The position numbers and the translations under genes were made by a program. Below, piece by piece: positions 42,390 to 50,795 of a stretch of DNA of 64,000 nucleotides. Numbering within the stretch: the stretch's first letter is position 1; each line of letters starts with the position of its first letter. This DNA is from Streptomyces sp. G-G2 (GTDB lineage: Bacteria; Actinomycetota; Actinomycetes; Streptomycetales; Streptomycetaceae): positions 1-64,000 of the forward strand of contig NZ_JASISO010000041.1 in the NCBI RefSeq assembly GCF_030063135.1. Direction: 5' to 3'. The notes below the pieces were generated by a model. That model had not been told where the DNA came from and did not search any database. It saw only the letters and a list, made by a program, of their open reading frames with translations.

Positions 42390-42731
42390 GTATCCATGGT
42401 CCGTTTTCGAGGCCCCTCGCACATCGCCCTCGGGAGGGAACCTCGGGGCCTCCCGTCTCCTCCTCACGGCTCACCCCGACCCCCGGGGCCTCTGCCGAAG
42501 GTCTGACCCTCCCCCTCATGTCACCCCTGGGCTCACCCTGATGTCACCCCCCTGGCTCCCGGGAGCCCCGGCCGGGTAAACCGTTCGCGTCCCGCCGCCG
42601 CGCTGACTACACTCTCCGCTCTTGCCGCCTCCCCTCCCGCCGTCGCTCCACCACGCCGCCGGGGAGAGCCGCCGTCCGCTCGGAAACCGGACGGTACCGA
42701 TCACACAGATCAGTCAGCTGGAGGCAGTTCC
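42390..42731. other. Promoter/leader region of the HelR-like gene
   Basis: A -10 TACACT at 42608-42613 would give a leader of about 110 nt. Two direct copies of ATGTCACCCC lie near 42518 and 42541. I looked for the rifamycin-associated element known upstream of some helR genes and do not see it. Confidence 0.4.
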
Positions 42732-44801
42732 GTGTCCGCAGGCAGTCCCGTGTCCGCCGATCCCCTCGCCCGCGAACGGGCCCACCTCTTCGCGTCCCGT
42801 TCCGCGCTGCGCGCCATGCGCGAGGACGTCGAGTCCCTCGACATCCGCGACGTCACCGCGAACTGGGTCAACGCCGTCGTCCTCCAGGCCCAGATCGACG
42901 ACCGCATCAAGGCCCTCGCGGACCTGGCCCACACCCCGCTCTTCTTCGGCCGCCTCGACTACCTGCACTCGCCCGGCGCCGTGCTCGCCGAAGGCGCGGA
43001 GGGCGAGCAGTTCTACATCGGCCGCCGCCACGTCCACGACGCGGGCGGCGACCCGATGGTCATCGACTGGCGCGCCCCCGTCTCGCAGCCCTTCTACCGG
43101 GCGTCCAAGACCGACCCGCAGGACGTCGGGCTGCGCCGCCGCTTCGGTTACACGGGCGGCGAGTTGACGGCGTACGAGGACGAGCACCTGTCCGACCCCG
43201 CCGAGACGGCGGCCACCGTCAGCAAGCTGCTCCAGCGGGAGATCGAGCGCCCGCGCGTCGGCCCGATGCGTGACATCGTCGCCACGATCCAGCCGGAGCA
43301 GGACGAGATCGTACGGTCCGGCCTCGGCGGGTCGGTGTGCGTGCAGGGCGGCCCCGGCACCGGCAAGACCGCCGTCGGCCTGCACCGCGTCGCCTACCTC
43401 CTCTACGCGCACCGCGACCGGCTCGCCCGCACCGGCACCCTGGTCATCGGGCCGAACCGTTCCTTCCTGCACTACATCGAGCAGGTCCTCCCGGCCCTGG
43501 GCGAGCTGGAGGTCAAGCAGGCGACCGTCGACGACCTGGTGGCCCGCCCGGGCGGGGCCGAGGTCCGGGGCGCCGACCAGGCCGAGACCGCCGTCGTCAA
43601 GGGCGACGCCCGGATGGCGCAGGTGCTGCGCCGGGCCGTACGGTCACACGTCACCCTGCCCACCGAGCCGCTGATGGTGGTCCGCGGCTCGCGCCGCTGG
43701 CGGGTCCCGGCGTACGAGCTGGGCGAGATCGTCGAGGAGCTCCAGAAGCGCGACATCCGCTACGGCGCCGCCCACGACGCGCTGCCGCAGCGCATCGCGC
43801 ACACCGTGCTCGTACGGATGGAGCAGGCGGGCGAGGCACCCGACGACCGGGTCCAGGACGCGGTGGCCCGCAACCCGGCGGTCAAGGCGGCCGTCAAGCA
43901 GATGTGGCCGCTGGTGGAGCCGGCGAGGCTGGTGCTGCGGCTGCTCGCCGATCCGGAGTTCCTCGCGCAGCACGCGGCGGGGATCCTCAGCGAGGACGAG
44001 CAGAAGCTGCTGCTGTGGCCGAAGCCGTACCGGAGCGTGAAGGCGGCGAAGTGGTCCCCGGCGGACCTGGTGCTCATCGACGAGGCCACCGACCTGGTGG
44101 AACGTACGCACTCGCTCGGTCATGTCGTCCTCGACGAGGCGCAGGACCTGTCGCCGATGCAGTACCGGGCGGTGGGGCGGCGCTGTACGACGGGTTCGGC
44201 GACGGTACTGGGCGACCTGGCGCAGGGCACCACGCCGTGGGCGACGCGCAGTTGGGCGGAGGCGCTGGGTCACCTGGGCAAGCCGGAGGCGGTGCTGGAG
44301 GAGCTGACGGCCGGTTTCCGCGTGCCGCGCGAGGTGATCGCGTACGCGTCGCGGCTGCTGCCGGAGATCTCGCCGGGGCTGGCGGCCGTGTCCTCGGTGC
44401 GTGAGGCGCCGGGGTCGCTGGTCGTGCGGGAGGTCGGGGCGGCGGACCTCACGGCGGCCGTGGTGACGGCCTGCCGGGAGGCGCTCGCGCACGAGGGCTC
44501 CGTCGGGCTGATCGCGGCGGACGCGCGGATCGGGGGGCTCGGGGAGGCGCTGGGGGCGGCCGGTCTGCCGTATCTGGCGCCGGGTGAGGAGACGACCGCC
44601 GCGTCGCGGCTGACGCTGGTGCCGGCGTCGTTGGCGAAGGGCCTGGAGTACGACTACGTGGTACTGGACGAGCCGGGGGCGATCGTGTCGGGCGAGCCGG
44701 ACGAGCGGACGGGGTTGCGGCGGCTGTACGTCTGCCTGACCCGTGCCGTCTCCGGCCTGACGACCCTCCACGCCAGCCCGCTGCCGCCGGCCCTGACCTA
44801 G
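42732..44801 (+). CDS. HelD/HelR-type RNA polymerase recycling ATPase
   Basis: The 689-aa UvrD-like superfamily 1 protein starts at a GTG with TGGAGG 7 nt upstream. The N-terminal 130 residues form the coiled-coil arm region with FGRLDY and FYIGRRHV, characteristic of HelD. Walker A is GGPGTGKTAVG (Lys212); LDEAQDLSPMQ is motif II; KGLEYDYVVLDEPG and LYVCLTRAV are motifs V-VI. HelD proteins remove RNA polymerase from DNA; the actinobacterial HelR can confer rifamycin tolerance. The product matches that type by length and motif order. Confidence 0.88.
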   Translation: MSAGSPVSADPLARERAHLFASRSALRAMREDVESLDIRDVTANWVNAVVLQAQIDDRIKALADLAHTPLFFGRLDYLHSPGAVLAEGAEGEQFYIGRRHVHDAGGDPMVIDWRAPVSQPFYRASKTDPQDVGLRRRFGYTGGELTAYEDEHLSDPAETAATVSKLLQREIERPRVGPMRDIVATIQPEQDEIVRSGLGGSVCVQGGPGTGKTAVGLHRVAYLLYAHRDRLARTGTLVIGPNRSFLHYIEQVLPALGELEVKQATVDDLVARPGGAEVRGADQAETAVVKGDARMAQVLRRAVRSHVTLPTEPLMVVRGSRRWRVPAYELGEIVEELQKRDIRYGAAHDALPQRIAHTVLVRMEQAGEAPDDRVQDAVARNPAVKAAVKQMWPLVEPARLVLRLLADPEFLAQHAAGILSEDEQKLLLWPKPYRSVKAAKWSPADLVLIDEATDLVERTHSLGHVVLDEAQDLSPMQYRAVGRRCTTGSATVLGDLAQGTTPWATRSWAEALGHLGKPEAVLEELTAGFRVPREVIAYASRLLPEISPGLAAVSSVREAPGSLVVREVGAADLTAAVVTACREALAHEGSVGLIAADARIGGLGEALGAAGLPYLAPGEETTAASRLTLVPASLAKGLEYDYVVLDEPGAIVSGEPDERTGLRRLYVCLTRAVSGLTTLHASPLPPALT

Positions 44802-44817
44802 TGCCGCGCCGGGGCCC

Positions 44818-44853
44818 GCCCTCCGGGGGCGCCTCAAACGCCGGCGGGGCTGG
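44818..44853. repeat. Dispersed GC-rich repeat
   Basis: GCCCTCCGGGGGCGCCTCAAACGCC form, nearly identical to 31851-31889, directly after the HelR-like gene. Confidence 0.75.
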
Positions 44854-44904
44854 CTGTCCGCCCGGGCCGGGGCTGGGTCGGCGCAGCCCGGGCCCGGCCA
44901 CAAT

Positions 44905-44927
44905 CAGCCCGCCCGGCGATTGAGGGC
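44905..44927. repeat. Dispersed GC-rich repeat, opposite orientation
   Basis: CAGCCCGCCCGGCGATTGAGG form; with 44818 it makes an inverted pair between convergent genes. Confidence 0.7.
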
Positions 44928-44967
44928 AAAGCCGGGCCGCGGCATCCGGCCCGCCGGGGCGACCCGG

Positions 44968-45654
44968 TTACGACAGCGCCTCGCGCCAGGCGGCGACCGC
45001 CGACGCGGCGACCGGGGCGGACCAGCCCCGGGGGCGGGCCGCGCCGCCGATGTGGAAGGCGTCCACGCCCGCGGCCCGGAGCTCCGGCAGGTGGTGCAGG
45101 TCCAGGCCGCCGCCGACCAGGATCCTCGGCCCGTACCCCGGATCGCCCCGCCGCGCCGCCTCCGCCAGGAGGGTCGGGAGGCCCGCGTCCACGCCGCCCG
45201 CGGCCCCCGCCGTCAGGTAGGTGTCCAGGCCCGGCACATCCGCCAGCGCCTTGCGCAGCCCGTCCCGGTCCGCGGCCCGGTCAATGGCCCGGTGGAAGGT
45301 CCACCGGCAGCCGTCGAGCTCCGCCACCAGCGCCTCGACCGCGCCGAGGTCGGGCGTACCGTCGGGGTTCAGGAAGCCCAGTACGAACTCCTGCGCACCC
45401 TCCGCCCGCAGCCCCCGCGCCACCGTGACCAGCGCCTCGACGTCCCCGGCCGCGAAACCGTCGGCCAGCCGCAGCATCACCCGCAGCGGGATGTCGACGG
45501 CCGCCCGGATCGCCGCGAAGGTCTCGCGCGGCGGGGTGAGGCCGTCGGCGGCCATGTCGGTGACCAGCTCCAGCCGGTCCGCCCCACCGGCCTGGGCCGC
45601 GATCGCGTCCTCCACGTCGAGGGCGATCACCTCCAGGAGCGCACGGTTGCTCAT
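44968..45654 (-). CDS. cutC: CutC family protein
   Basis: The 228-aa TIM-barrel protein has LLEVIALDVEDAIAAQAGGADRLEL, RVMLR, FVLGFLNPDG, TFHRAIDRAADR and GARPRG. These are the strand motifs of CutC. The name reflects copper homeostasis in E. coli, but the biochemical role remains uncertain. The ATG at 45654 has GGATGGGG upstream. It is divergent from an HD-domain gene. Confidence 0.93.
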   Translation of the reverse strand: MSNRALLEVIALDVEDAIAAQAGGADRLELVTDMAADGLTPPRETFAAIRAAVDIPLRVMLRLADGFAAGDVEALVTVARGLRAEGAQEFVLGFLNPDGTPDLGAVEALVAELDGCRWTFHRAIDRAADRDGLRKALADVPGLDTYLTAGAAGGVDAGLPTLLAEAARRGDPGYGPRILVGGGLDLHHLPELRAAGVDAFHIGGAARPRGWSAPVAASAVAAWREALS

Positions 45655-45767
45655 TTGACCCCATCCTTCGGCTTGCTGCTCGTATACGTCTTTTGGCAAA
45701 TAGGTCTAGTCCAATATCCAGGGTACGGCTCCCCCGGCACCCTTCACCAGCACCATCACGCCACCCG

Positions 45768-45773
45768 CACAAT
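45768..45773 (+). promoter_or_regulatory. Possible -10 (CACAAT) of the HD-domain gene
   Basis: CACAAT ends 6 nt before the ATG at 45780. The same hexamer stands 6-7 nt before the starts at 48513 and 35711. Confidence 0.3.
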
Positions 45774-45779
45774 GTCCGT

Positions 45780-46466
45780 ATGGACTCCGACACGCCGCAG
45801 CGCCGCAACGACCCGCTCCAGGAGGATCTGCGCGACGCCTGGCGCCGGACCGCCGAAGCGGCGGGCGCCGACCGCGACCCCGCCCCCTACGCCGACCGGC
45901 TGCTCGCCGCCTGGGCGGAGCCCCAGCGGCGCTACCACTCCACCGCGCACCTGGCCGCCGTACTGGCCCACATCGACGTCCTCGCCGGGCACGCCGGAGA
46001 TGTGACCACTGTCCGCCTCGCCGCCTGGTTCCACGACGCCGTGTACCGCCCCGACCGCTCCGAGAACGAGGAGCGCAGCGCCGTCCTCGCCGAGCGCGCC
46101 CTGGCCGAACTCGGCGTCGACCCCGCCCGCACCGCCGAGGTCGCCCGGCTGGTCCGGCTCACCGTCACCCACGACCCGGCCCCCGGCGACGCCGACGGCG
46201 AGGTGCTGTGCGACGCCGACCTCGCGGTCCTCGCCGGGACCCCGCGGGCCTACGCCGCCTACGCCGCCGCCGTCCGCGAGGAGTACGGCTTCGTCCCCGA
46301 CGAGGCCTTCCGGGCCGGCCGGGCCGCCGTCCTGCGCCAGTTGCTCGCCCTGCCCCGGCTCTTCCGCACCCCCCACGGCGCCGCCCACTGGGAGGCACCG
46401 GCCCGCGCCAACCTGGCCGCCGAAGCCGCCGAACTTGAACGTGTGAGCGATCAAACAGGCGCATAA
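45780..46466 (+). CDS. HD-domain metal-dependent phosphohydrolase-like protein
   Basis: The 228-aa helical protein has RRYHSTAHLAAVLAHIDVL, RLAAWFHDAVY (the HD pair), NEERSAVLAER and LVRLTVTHDP, followed by CDADLAVLAG. His, HD and late Asp ligands suit a divalent-metal phosphohydrolase. Homologues are often annotated as predicted metal-dependent HD superfamily phosphohydrolases; the substrate is unknown. Confidence 0.85.
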   Translation: MDSDTPQRRNDPLQEDLRDAWRRTAEAAGADRDPAPYADRLLAAWAEPQRRYHSTAHLAAVLAHIDVLAGHAGDVTTVRLAAWFHDAVYRPDRSENEERSAVLAERALAELGVDPARTAEVARLVRLTVTHDPAPGDADGEVLCDADLAVLAGTPRAYAAYAAAVREEYGFVPDEAFRAGRAAVLRQLLALPRLFRTPHGAAHWEAPARANLAAEAAELERVSDQTGA

Positions 46467-46514
46467 CAGGCGCATAGGGGAATGCGCGGGCGTTCCGCCC
46501 GGTTGGTGCATGTC

Positions 46515-47753
46515 ATGCCCGCCGCAGCCGAACGCACCCGCATGCCCGTCGCCGTCTACATCCTCGGCCTCTCCGTCTTCGCCCTGGGGACCAGCGAATT
46601 CATGCTGTCCGGGCTGCTGCCACCCATCGCCGAGGACATGGGCGTCACCATCCCGCAGGCGGGCCTGCTCATATCCGCCTTCGCGATCGGCATGGTCGTC
46701 GGCGCCCCGCTGCTCGCCGTGGCCACCCTGCGCCTCCCGCGCCGCACCACCCTCGTCTCCCTCATCAGCCTCTTCGGCCTGGGGCAGGTCGCGGGCGCGC
46801 TCGCCCCGACGTACGAGCTGCTCTTCGCCTCCCGCATCCTCTCCGCCCTCGCCTGCGCGGGCTTCTGGGCGGTCGGCGCGGCCGTCGCCATCGCCATGGT
46901 CGAGAAGCACCAGCGGGCCCGCGCGATGGCCGTCATGATCGGCGGCCTGTCCATCGCGAACGTCCTGGGCGTCCCGGCGGGCGCCTTCCTCGGCGAGCAC
47001 CTCGGCTGGCGCTCCGCCTTCTGGTCGGTCGGCGCCGCCTCCGCCATCGCCCTCGTCGGCATCCTCGCGCTGATCCCGCCGATCCCGCTGCCCGCCGAGA
47101 AGCCCCGGCTGGTGCGTGAGCTGCGCATCTACCGCGACCGCCAGGTCTGGCTGTCCATCGGCGTCACCGCGCTCGCCGCGGGCGGCGTCTTCTGCGCGTT
47201 CAGCTACCTCTCGCCGCTGCTCACCGACGTCGCCGGGCTGGACGCGGGCTGGGTCCCGTGGATCCTGGGCCTCTTCGGGGTCGGCGCGCTCATCGGTACG
47301 ACGGTGGGCGGGCGGGTCGCCGACGCGCACCTCTTCGGCGTGCTGCTCTGGGGCATCAGCGCCTCCACCGTCTTCCTGACCGCCCTCGCGCTGCTGGCGT
47401 CCGCGCAGGCGGCCGCGATCGCGCTGGCGTTCCTGCTCGGCTTCTCCGCCTTCTTCACCGCCCCGGCGCTCAACGCCCGCATGTTCAACGTGGCGGGCGC
47501 CGCCCCCACCCTGGCCGGGGCGACCACCACGGCTGCCTTCAACCTCGGCAACACCGGCGGCCCCTGGCTCGGCGGTACGGTCATCGACGCGGGCTGGGGC
47601 TTCGCCGCCACGGCCTGGGCGGGAGCCGCGATGACGGTCACCGCGATCGCGCTGGCCGTCGTATCCCTGCGCCTGGACCGCCGTACGCCGTCCCCCGCGA
47701 CCCGCGTCGTGGCCGCGTCCCCCGCTCCCGCACCGCAGGAGCAGCGGGTCTGA
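46515..47753 (+). CDS. MFS transporter (Cmx/AraJ-like)
   Basis: The 412-aa twelve-helix exporter has GTSEFMLSGLLPPIAEDMGV in helix 1, the signature of the chloramphenicol/arabinose efflux-like DHA1 branch, and loop 2-3 RLPRRTT. Several in-frame starts exist (46482, 46506, 46515) and none has a good ribosome binding site; 46515 removes the least protein-like part. The stop codon lies within a 30-bp unit repeated three times. Substrate unknown; the sequence alone does not justify calling it a resistance gene. Confidence 0.87.
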   Translation: MPAAAERTRMPVAVYILGLSVFALGTSEFMLSGLLPPIAEDMGVTIPQAGLLISAFAIGMVVGAPLLAVATLRLPRRTTLVSLISLFGLGQVAGALAPTYELLFASRILSALACAGFWAVGAAVAIAMVEKHQRARAMAVMIGGLSIANVLGVPAGAFLGEHLGWRSAFWSVGAASAIALVGILALIPPIPLPAEKPRLVRELRIYRDRQVWLSIGVTALAAGGVFCAFSYLSPLLTDVAGLDAGWVPWILGLFGVGALIGTTVGGRVADAHLFGVLLWGISASTVFLTALALLASAQAAAIALAFLLGFSAFFTAPALNARMFNVAGAAPTLAGATTTAAFNLGNTGGPWLGGTVIDAGWGFAATAWAGAAMTVTAIALAVVSLRLDRRTPSPATRVVAASPAPAPQEQRV

Positions 47754-47820
47754 CCCTCCGCACCGCAGGAGCAGCGGGTCTGACCCTCCGCACCGCAGGA
47801 GCAGCGGGTCTGACCCCCGC
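47731..47820. repeat. 30-bp tandem triplication spanning the MFS stop codon
   Basis: Three consecutive copies starting CACCGCAGGAGCAGCGGGTC, at 47731, 47761 and 47791. The third differs only near its end. The first copy encodes the last residues and contains the TGA. Confidence 0.95.
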
Positions 47821-47849
47821 CCCCGCCCGGAGCCGGCCGGAACCGGTTT

Positions 47850-48119
47850 TCAGGAGGCCGGGCGGCCCTTCGGGCGGCGCAGGCCCGCCGCCGTGATGCG
47901 GCGGACGATCTCCTTGCTGCCGACCTCGACCGCGCCCGCGCGCACCGCGTCCGCGTACCGGTGCGAGGGGACGTCGTAGTGGTCGCGCTCGAAGGCCCGC
48001 TCCGGGCAGCCGATGGCCGCCGCGAAGGCGTGCAGCTCCTCGAACGAGACGTCGCTGACCAGGTGCGACCACATACGGCCGTGGCCCGGCCAGGTCGGCG
48101 GGTCGATGTAGAGCGTCAT
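47850..48119 (-). CDS. DUF4031 protein
   Basis: The 89-aa product starts MTLYIDPPTWPGHGRMWSHL and continues FEELHAFAAAIGCPERAFERDHYDVP, the core of DUF4031. It ends with a basic GLRRPKGRPAS tail. Function unknown. It lies 16 bp downstream of the 48136-48513 gene with GGCGGGG as ribosome binding site, so the two form an operon. Confidence 0.85.
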   Translation of the reverse strand: MTLYIDPPTWPGHGRMWSHLVSDVSFEELHAFAAAIGCPERAFERDHYDVPSHRYADAVRAGAVEVGSKEIVRRITAAGLRRPKGRPAS

Positions 48120-48135
48120 CCGCGCCCCGCCGCCC

Positions 48136-48513
48136 TCAGTGCCCGGGCCCGACGACGGAGTCCAGGGCGCCCACCGGTGCCACCCGGACCTGCGCCTTGC
48201 CGCACACCCAGTGCGGGTCGGGCCCCAGCTCCGGATCCACGTCGAGCGCGTGCGGATCGCCGTCCGCGCAGACCGGGCACAGCGGCCAGCGCCCGTACCG
48301 CTCCAGCAGCGCGTCCTGTACGTCCTGGGCGACGAGCCCGGGGAGGTAACCGGCCCCCTCGGGCCACTGCTCGGCCCACCAGCGGCGGTGCACGACCGAG
48401 TCCTCGACGAGGGAGACGACGTCGGCGTCGGCGACCTGGCCCGCGACGAGGTCGGCGAGTACGAGTGCACGGGCGGCGTGCAGCGCCTGTTCCAAGGGGG
48501 GCGTGTGGTCCAT
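48136..48513 (-). CDS. Conserved hypothetical protein, operon with DUF4031
   Basis: The 125-aa acidic protein (MDHTPPLEQALHAARALVLA ... HRRWWAEQWPEGAGYLPGL ... RWPLCPVCADGDPHALDVDPEL) has a CPVC knuckle and a second Cys in HWVCGKA, suggesting a zinc site. The ATG at 48513 is chosen because CACAAT stands 6 nt upstream. An ATG at 48573 would add 20 residues. Function unknown. Confidence 0.7.
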   Translation of the reverse strand: MDHTPPLEQALHAARALVLADLVAGQVADADVVSLVEDSVVHRRWWAEQWPEGAGYLPGLVAQDVQDALLERYGRWPLCPVCADGDPHALDVDPELGPDPHWVCGKAQVRVAPVGALDSVVGPGH

Positions 48514-48579
48514 GAAGCCATTGTGCCCCCGGGCCGCGAAGGGGTCGAAGGTCCCCCCGAACCAGTGCCTCATGGCGCC

Positions 48580-48612
48580 TTGACGCACCCGCCGCGCTGA
48601 AAATAGATTTCA
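48580..48612 (+). promoter_or_regulatory. murR promoter with overlapping operator
   Basis: -35 TTGACG (48580-48585), an 18-bp spacer and -10 TAGATT (48604-48609), which ends 6 nt before the GTG at 48616. The inverted repeat TGAAA-ATAGA-TTTCA (48598-48612) covers the -10, and a related GAAAACTTTC lies just inside the coding region. This fits autorepression by MurR. Confidence 0.72.
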
Positions 48613-48615
48613 AGC

Positions 48616-49752
48616 GTGAGCGAAATAGAGAAGAAAACTTTCAGTCGCCCGGTCCTGCCCGAGACGCCCGAGCCGGCCGAGGCGACCGGAACGGCCGAGA
48701 CGCCCGGGCCCCCCACCTCGCCCGCATCCCCCGCGCCCGCCCGGGCTTCCACGCAGGCCACGCAGGCCCCGCAGGCCACACCGTTCCCGCAGGCCACGGC
48801 CACGGCTCCTGAGAGCCTGCGCGCCAAGATCCGTACCCTCGGCCCCTCGATGACCCGCTCCATGCACGCCGTCGCCGAGGCAGTAGCCGCCGACCCCGCC
48901 GGGTGCTCGCAGCTCACCGTCACCGCCCTCGCGGCCCGCTCCGGCACCAGCGAGGCCACCGTCGTCCGCACCGCCCGCCTCCTCGGCTACCCCGGCTACC
49001 GCGACCTGCGCCTCGCGCTCGCCGCGATCGCCGCCCGCCAGGAGTCCGGCGCGGCCCCCGCCGTCACCGCGGACATAGCCGTGGACGACCCGATCGCGGA
49101 CGTCGTCGCCAAACTCGCCCACGAGGAGCGGCAGACCCTCGCCGATACCGCCGCGGGCCTGGACCACGCCCAGCTCGCCGCCGCCGTGACCGCGCTCGCC
49201 TCCGCCCGCCGCATCGACATCTACGGCGTCGGCGCCTCCGCCCTGGTCGCCCAGGACCTCGCGCAGAAGCTCCTCCGGATCGGCCTGATCGCCCACGCGC
49301 ACAGCGACCCGCACCTCGCCATCACCAACGCCGTCCTGCTCTCCCCGGGCGACGCGGCGGTCGCGATCACCCACTCCGGTTCCACCGGGGACGTGGTCGA
49401 ACCGCTGCGCCACGCCTTCGAGCGCGGGGCCGCCACCATCGCCATCACCGGCCGCCCCGGCGGCCCGGTCGTCCACTACGCCGATCTGGTCCTCGCCACC
49501 TCCGCCGCCCGGGAGACCGAGCTGCGCCCGGCGGCCATGTCGAGCCGGACCAGCCAGCTGTTCGTCGTCGACTGCCTCTTCGTCGGCATCGCGCAGCGCA
49601 CCTACGAGACGGCCGCGCCCGCGCTCGCCGCGTCGTACGAGGCCCTGGCACCCCGGCACCGCGCGTCCGTCCCGCGTGCGCCGTCCAGCGCCTCCGGCGA
49701 GGCACAGCGCCGAACACCGCGACCCGGCACACCTTCCCGGCCACAGCACTAG
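48616..49752 (+). CDS. murR: RpiR/MurR-family regulator of MurNAc catabolism
   Basis: The 378-aa product has a 65-residue Thr/Pro/Ala-rich N-terminal extension and an RpiR helix-turn-helix (SMHAVAEAVA ... LTVTALAARSGTSEATVVRTARLLGYPGYRDLR). A SIS sugar-phosphate-binding domain follows (IDIYGVGASALVAQDLAQKL, VAITHSGSTGDVVEPL). It lies directly upstream of murQ and the EIIBC gene, so MurNAc-6-phosphate is the likely effector. The promoter looks leaderless with an operator over the -10. Confidence 0.9.
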   Translation: MSEIEKKTFSRPVLPETPEPAEATGTAETPGPPTSPASPAPARASTQATQAPQATPFPQATATAPESLRAKIRTLGPSMTRSMHAVAEAVAADPAGCSQLTVTALAARSGTSEATVVRTARLLGYPGYRDLRLALAAIAARQESGAAPAVTADIAVDDPIADVVAKLAHEERQTLADTAAGLDHAQLAAAVTALASARRIDIYGVGASALVAQDLAQKLLRIGLIAHAHSDPHLAITNAVLLSPGDAAVAITHSGSTGDVVEPLRHAFERGAATIAITGRPGGPVVHYADLVLATSAARETELRPAAMSSRTSQLFVVDCLFVGIAQRTYETAAPALAASYEALAPRHRASVPRAPSSASGEAQRRTPRPGTPSRPQH

Positions 49753-49763
49753 GAGCCCCCGCC

Positions 49764-50750
49764 ATGACCGCGTACGCCGCCCTCCGCGCCCAGCTGGACA
49801 CCCTCACCACGGAGGCGTTCCGCCCGGAGCTCGCCGACATCGACCAGCTGGCGACCCTCGACATCGCCCGCACCATGAACGCCGAGGACGCCACCGTCCC
49901 CGCCGCCATCGCAGGGCAGCTGCCCGCGATCGCCGCGGCCATCGACGCCATCGCGGAGCGCATGGCCCGCGGCGGGCGCCTGATCTACGCGGGCGCGGGC
50001 ACGGCGGGCCGGATGGGCGTCCTGGACGCGAGCGAGTGCCCGCCCACCTTCAACACCGACCCCGCCGAGGTCGTCGGCCTGATCGCGGGCGGCCCCTCCG
50101 CCATGGTCAAGGCCGTCGAGGGCGCAGAGGACTCCGCCGAACTGGCCGCCGAGGACCTCACCGCCCTCGACCTGACCGCCGACGACACGGTCATCGGCAT
50201 CTCGGCCTCCGGCCGCACCCCGTACGCCGTCGGCGCGGTCGCGTTCGCCCGCGGTCGCGGCGCGCTCAGCGTCGGCCTCTCCTGCAACGCCGGCTCCGCG
50301 CTCGCCGCCGCCGCCGAGCACGGCATCGAGGTGGTCGTCGGCCCCGAGCTGCTCACCGGCTCCACCCGCCTCAAGGCGGGCACCGCGCAGAAGCTCGTCC
50401 TGAACCTCATCTCGACGATCACCATGATCCGCCTGGGCAAGACGTACGGGAACCTCATGGTCGACCTGCGCGCCTCCAACGAGAAGCTGCGCGCCCGTTC
50501 GCGCCGCATCGTCGCCCTCGCGACCGGCGCCGCCGACGAGGAGATCGAGGCCGCGCTGACCGCCACGGACGGCGAGGTCAAGCACGCCATCCTGGTGCTC
50601 CTCGGCGTGGTCGACGCCCCCACGGCCGCCGCCCTGCTGAAGTCCTCCCACGGCCACCTCCGCGAGGCCCTGGCCGCCGCCGCCCCGTCCCGCGCCGCCA
50701 CCGCCCCGTCGTCCCCCACCGCCACGACCACCGCCACGACCACCGCCTGA
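49764..50750 (+). CDS. murQ: N-acetylmuramic acid 6-phosphate etherase
   Basis: The 328-aa SIS-domain lyase removes D-lactate from MurNAc-6-P to give GlcNAc-6-P. Motifs include YAGAGTAGRMGVLDASECPPTF, ISASGRTPYAVGA and LLTGSTRLKAGTAQK; the catalytic Glu lies in KAVEGAEDS. AGGAG precedes the ATG, 12 bp after murR. The last ten residues are an Ala/Thr tail encoded by a 12-bp tandem repeat, beyond the usual family end. Confidence 0.95.
   Translation: MTAYAALRAQLDTLTTEAFRPELADIDQLATLDIARTMNAEDATVPAAIAGQLPAIAAAIDAIAERMARGGRLIYAGAGTAGRMGVLDASECPPTFNTDPAEVVGLIAGGPSAMVKAVEGAEDSAELAAEDLTALDLTADDTVIGISASGRTPYAVGAVAFARGRGALSVGLSCNAGSALAAAAEHGIEVVVGPELLTGSTRLKAGTAQKLVLNLISTITMIRLGKTYGNLMVDLRASNEKLRARSRRIVALATGAADEEIEAALTATDGEVKHAILVLLGVVDAPTAAALLKSSHGHLREALAAAAPSRAATAPSSPTATTTATTTA
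50718..50747. repeat. 12-bp tandem repeat at the 3' end of murQ
   Basis: Two and a half copies of ACCGCCACGACC run to the stop codon. Confidence 0.85.
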
Positions 50751-50795
50751 CCCGCCGACGCCACGACCGACCCCCACCACCTAGGGACCCGCACC

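Noticed and set aside
46515..47753. Chloramphenicol resistance gene
   Set aside because: The sequence fits the broad Cmx/AraJ-like exporter branch, but sequence alone does not support a specific drug.
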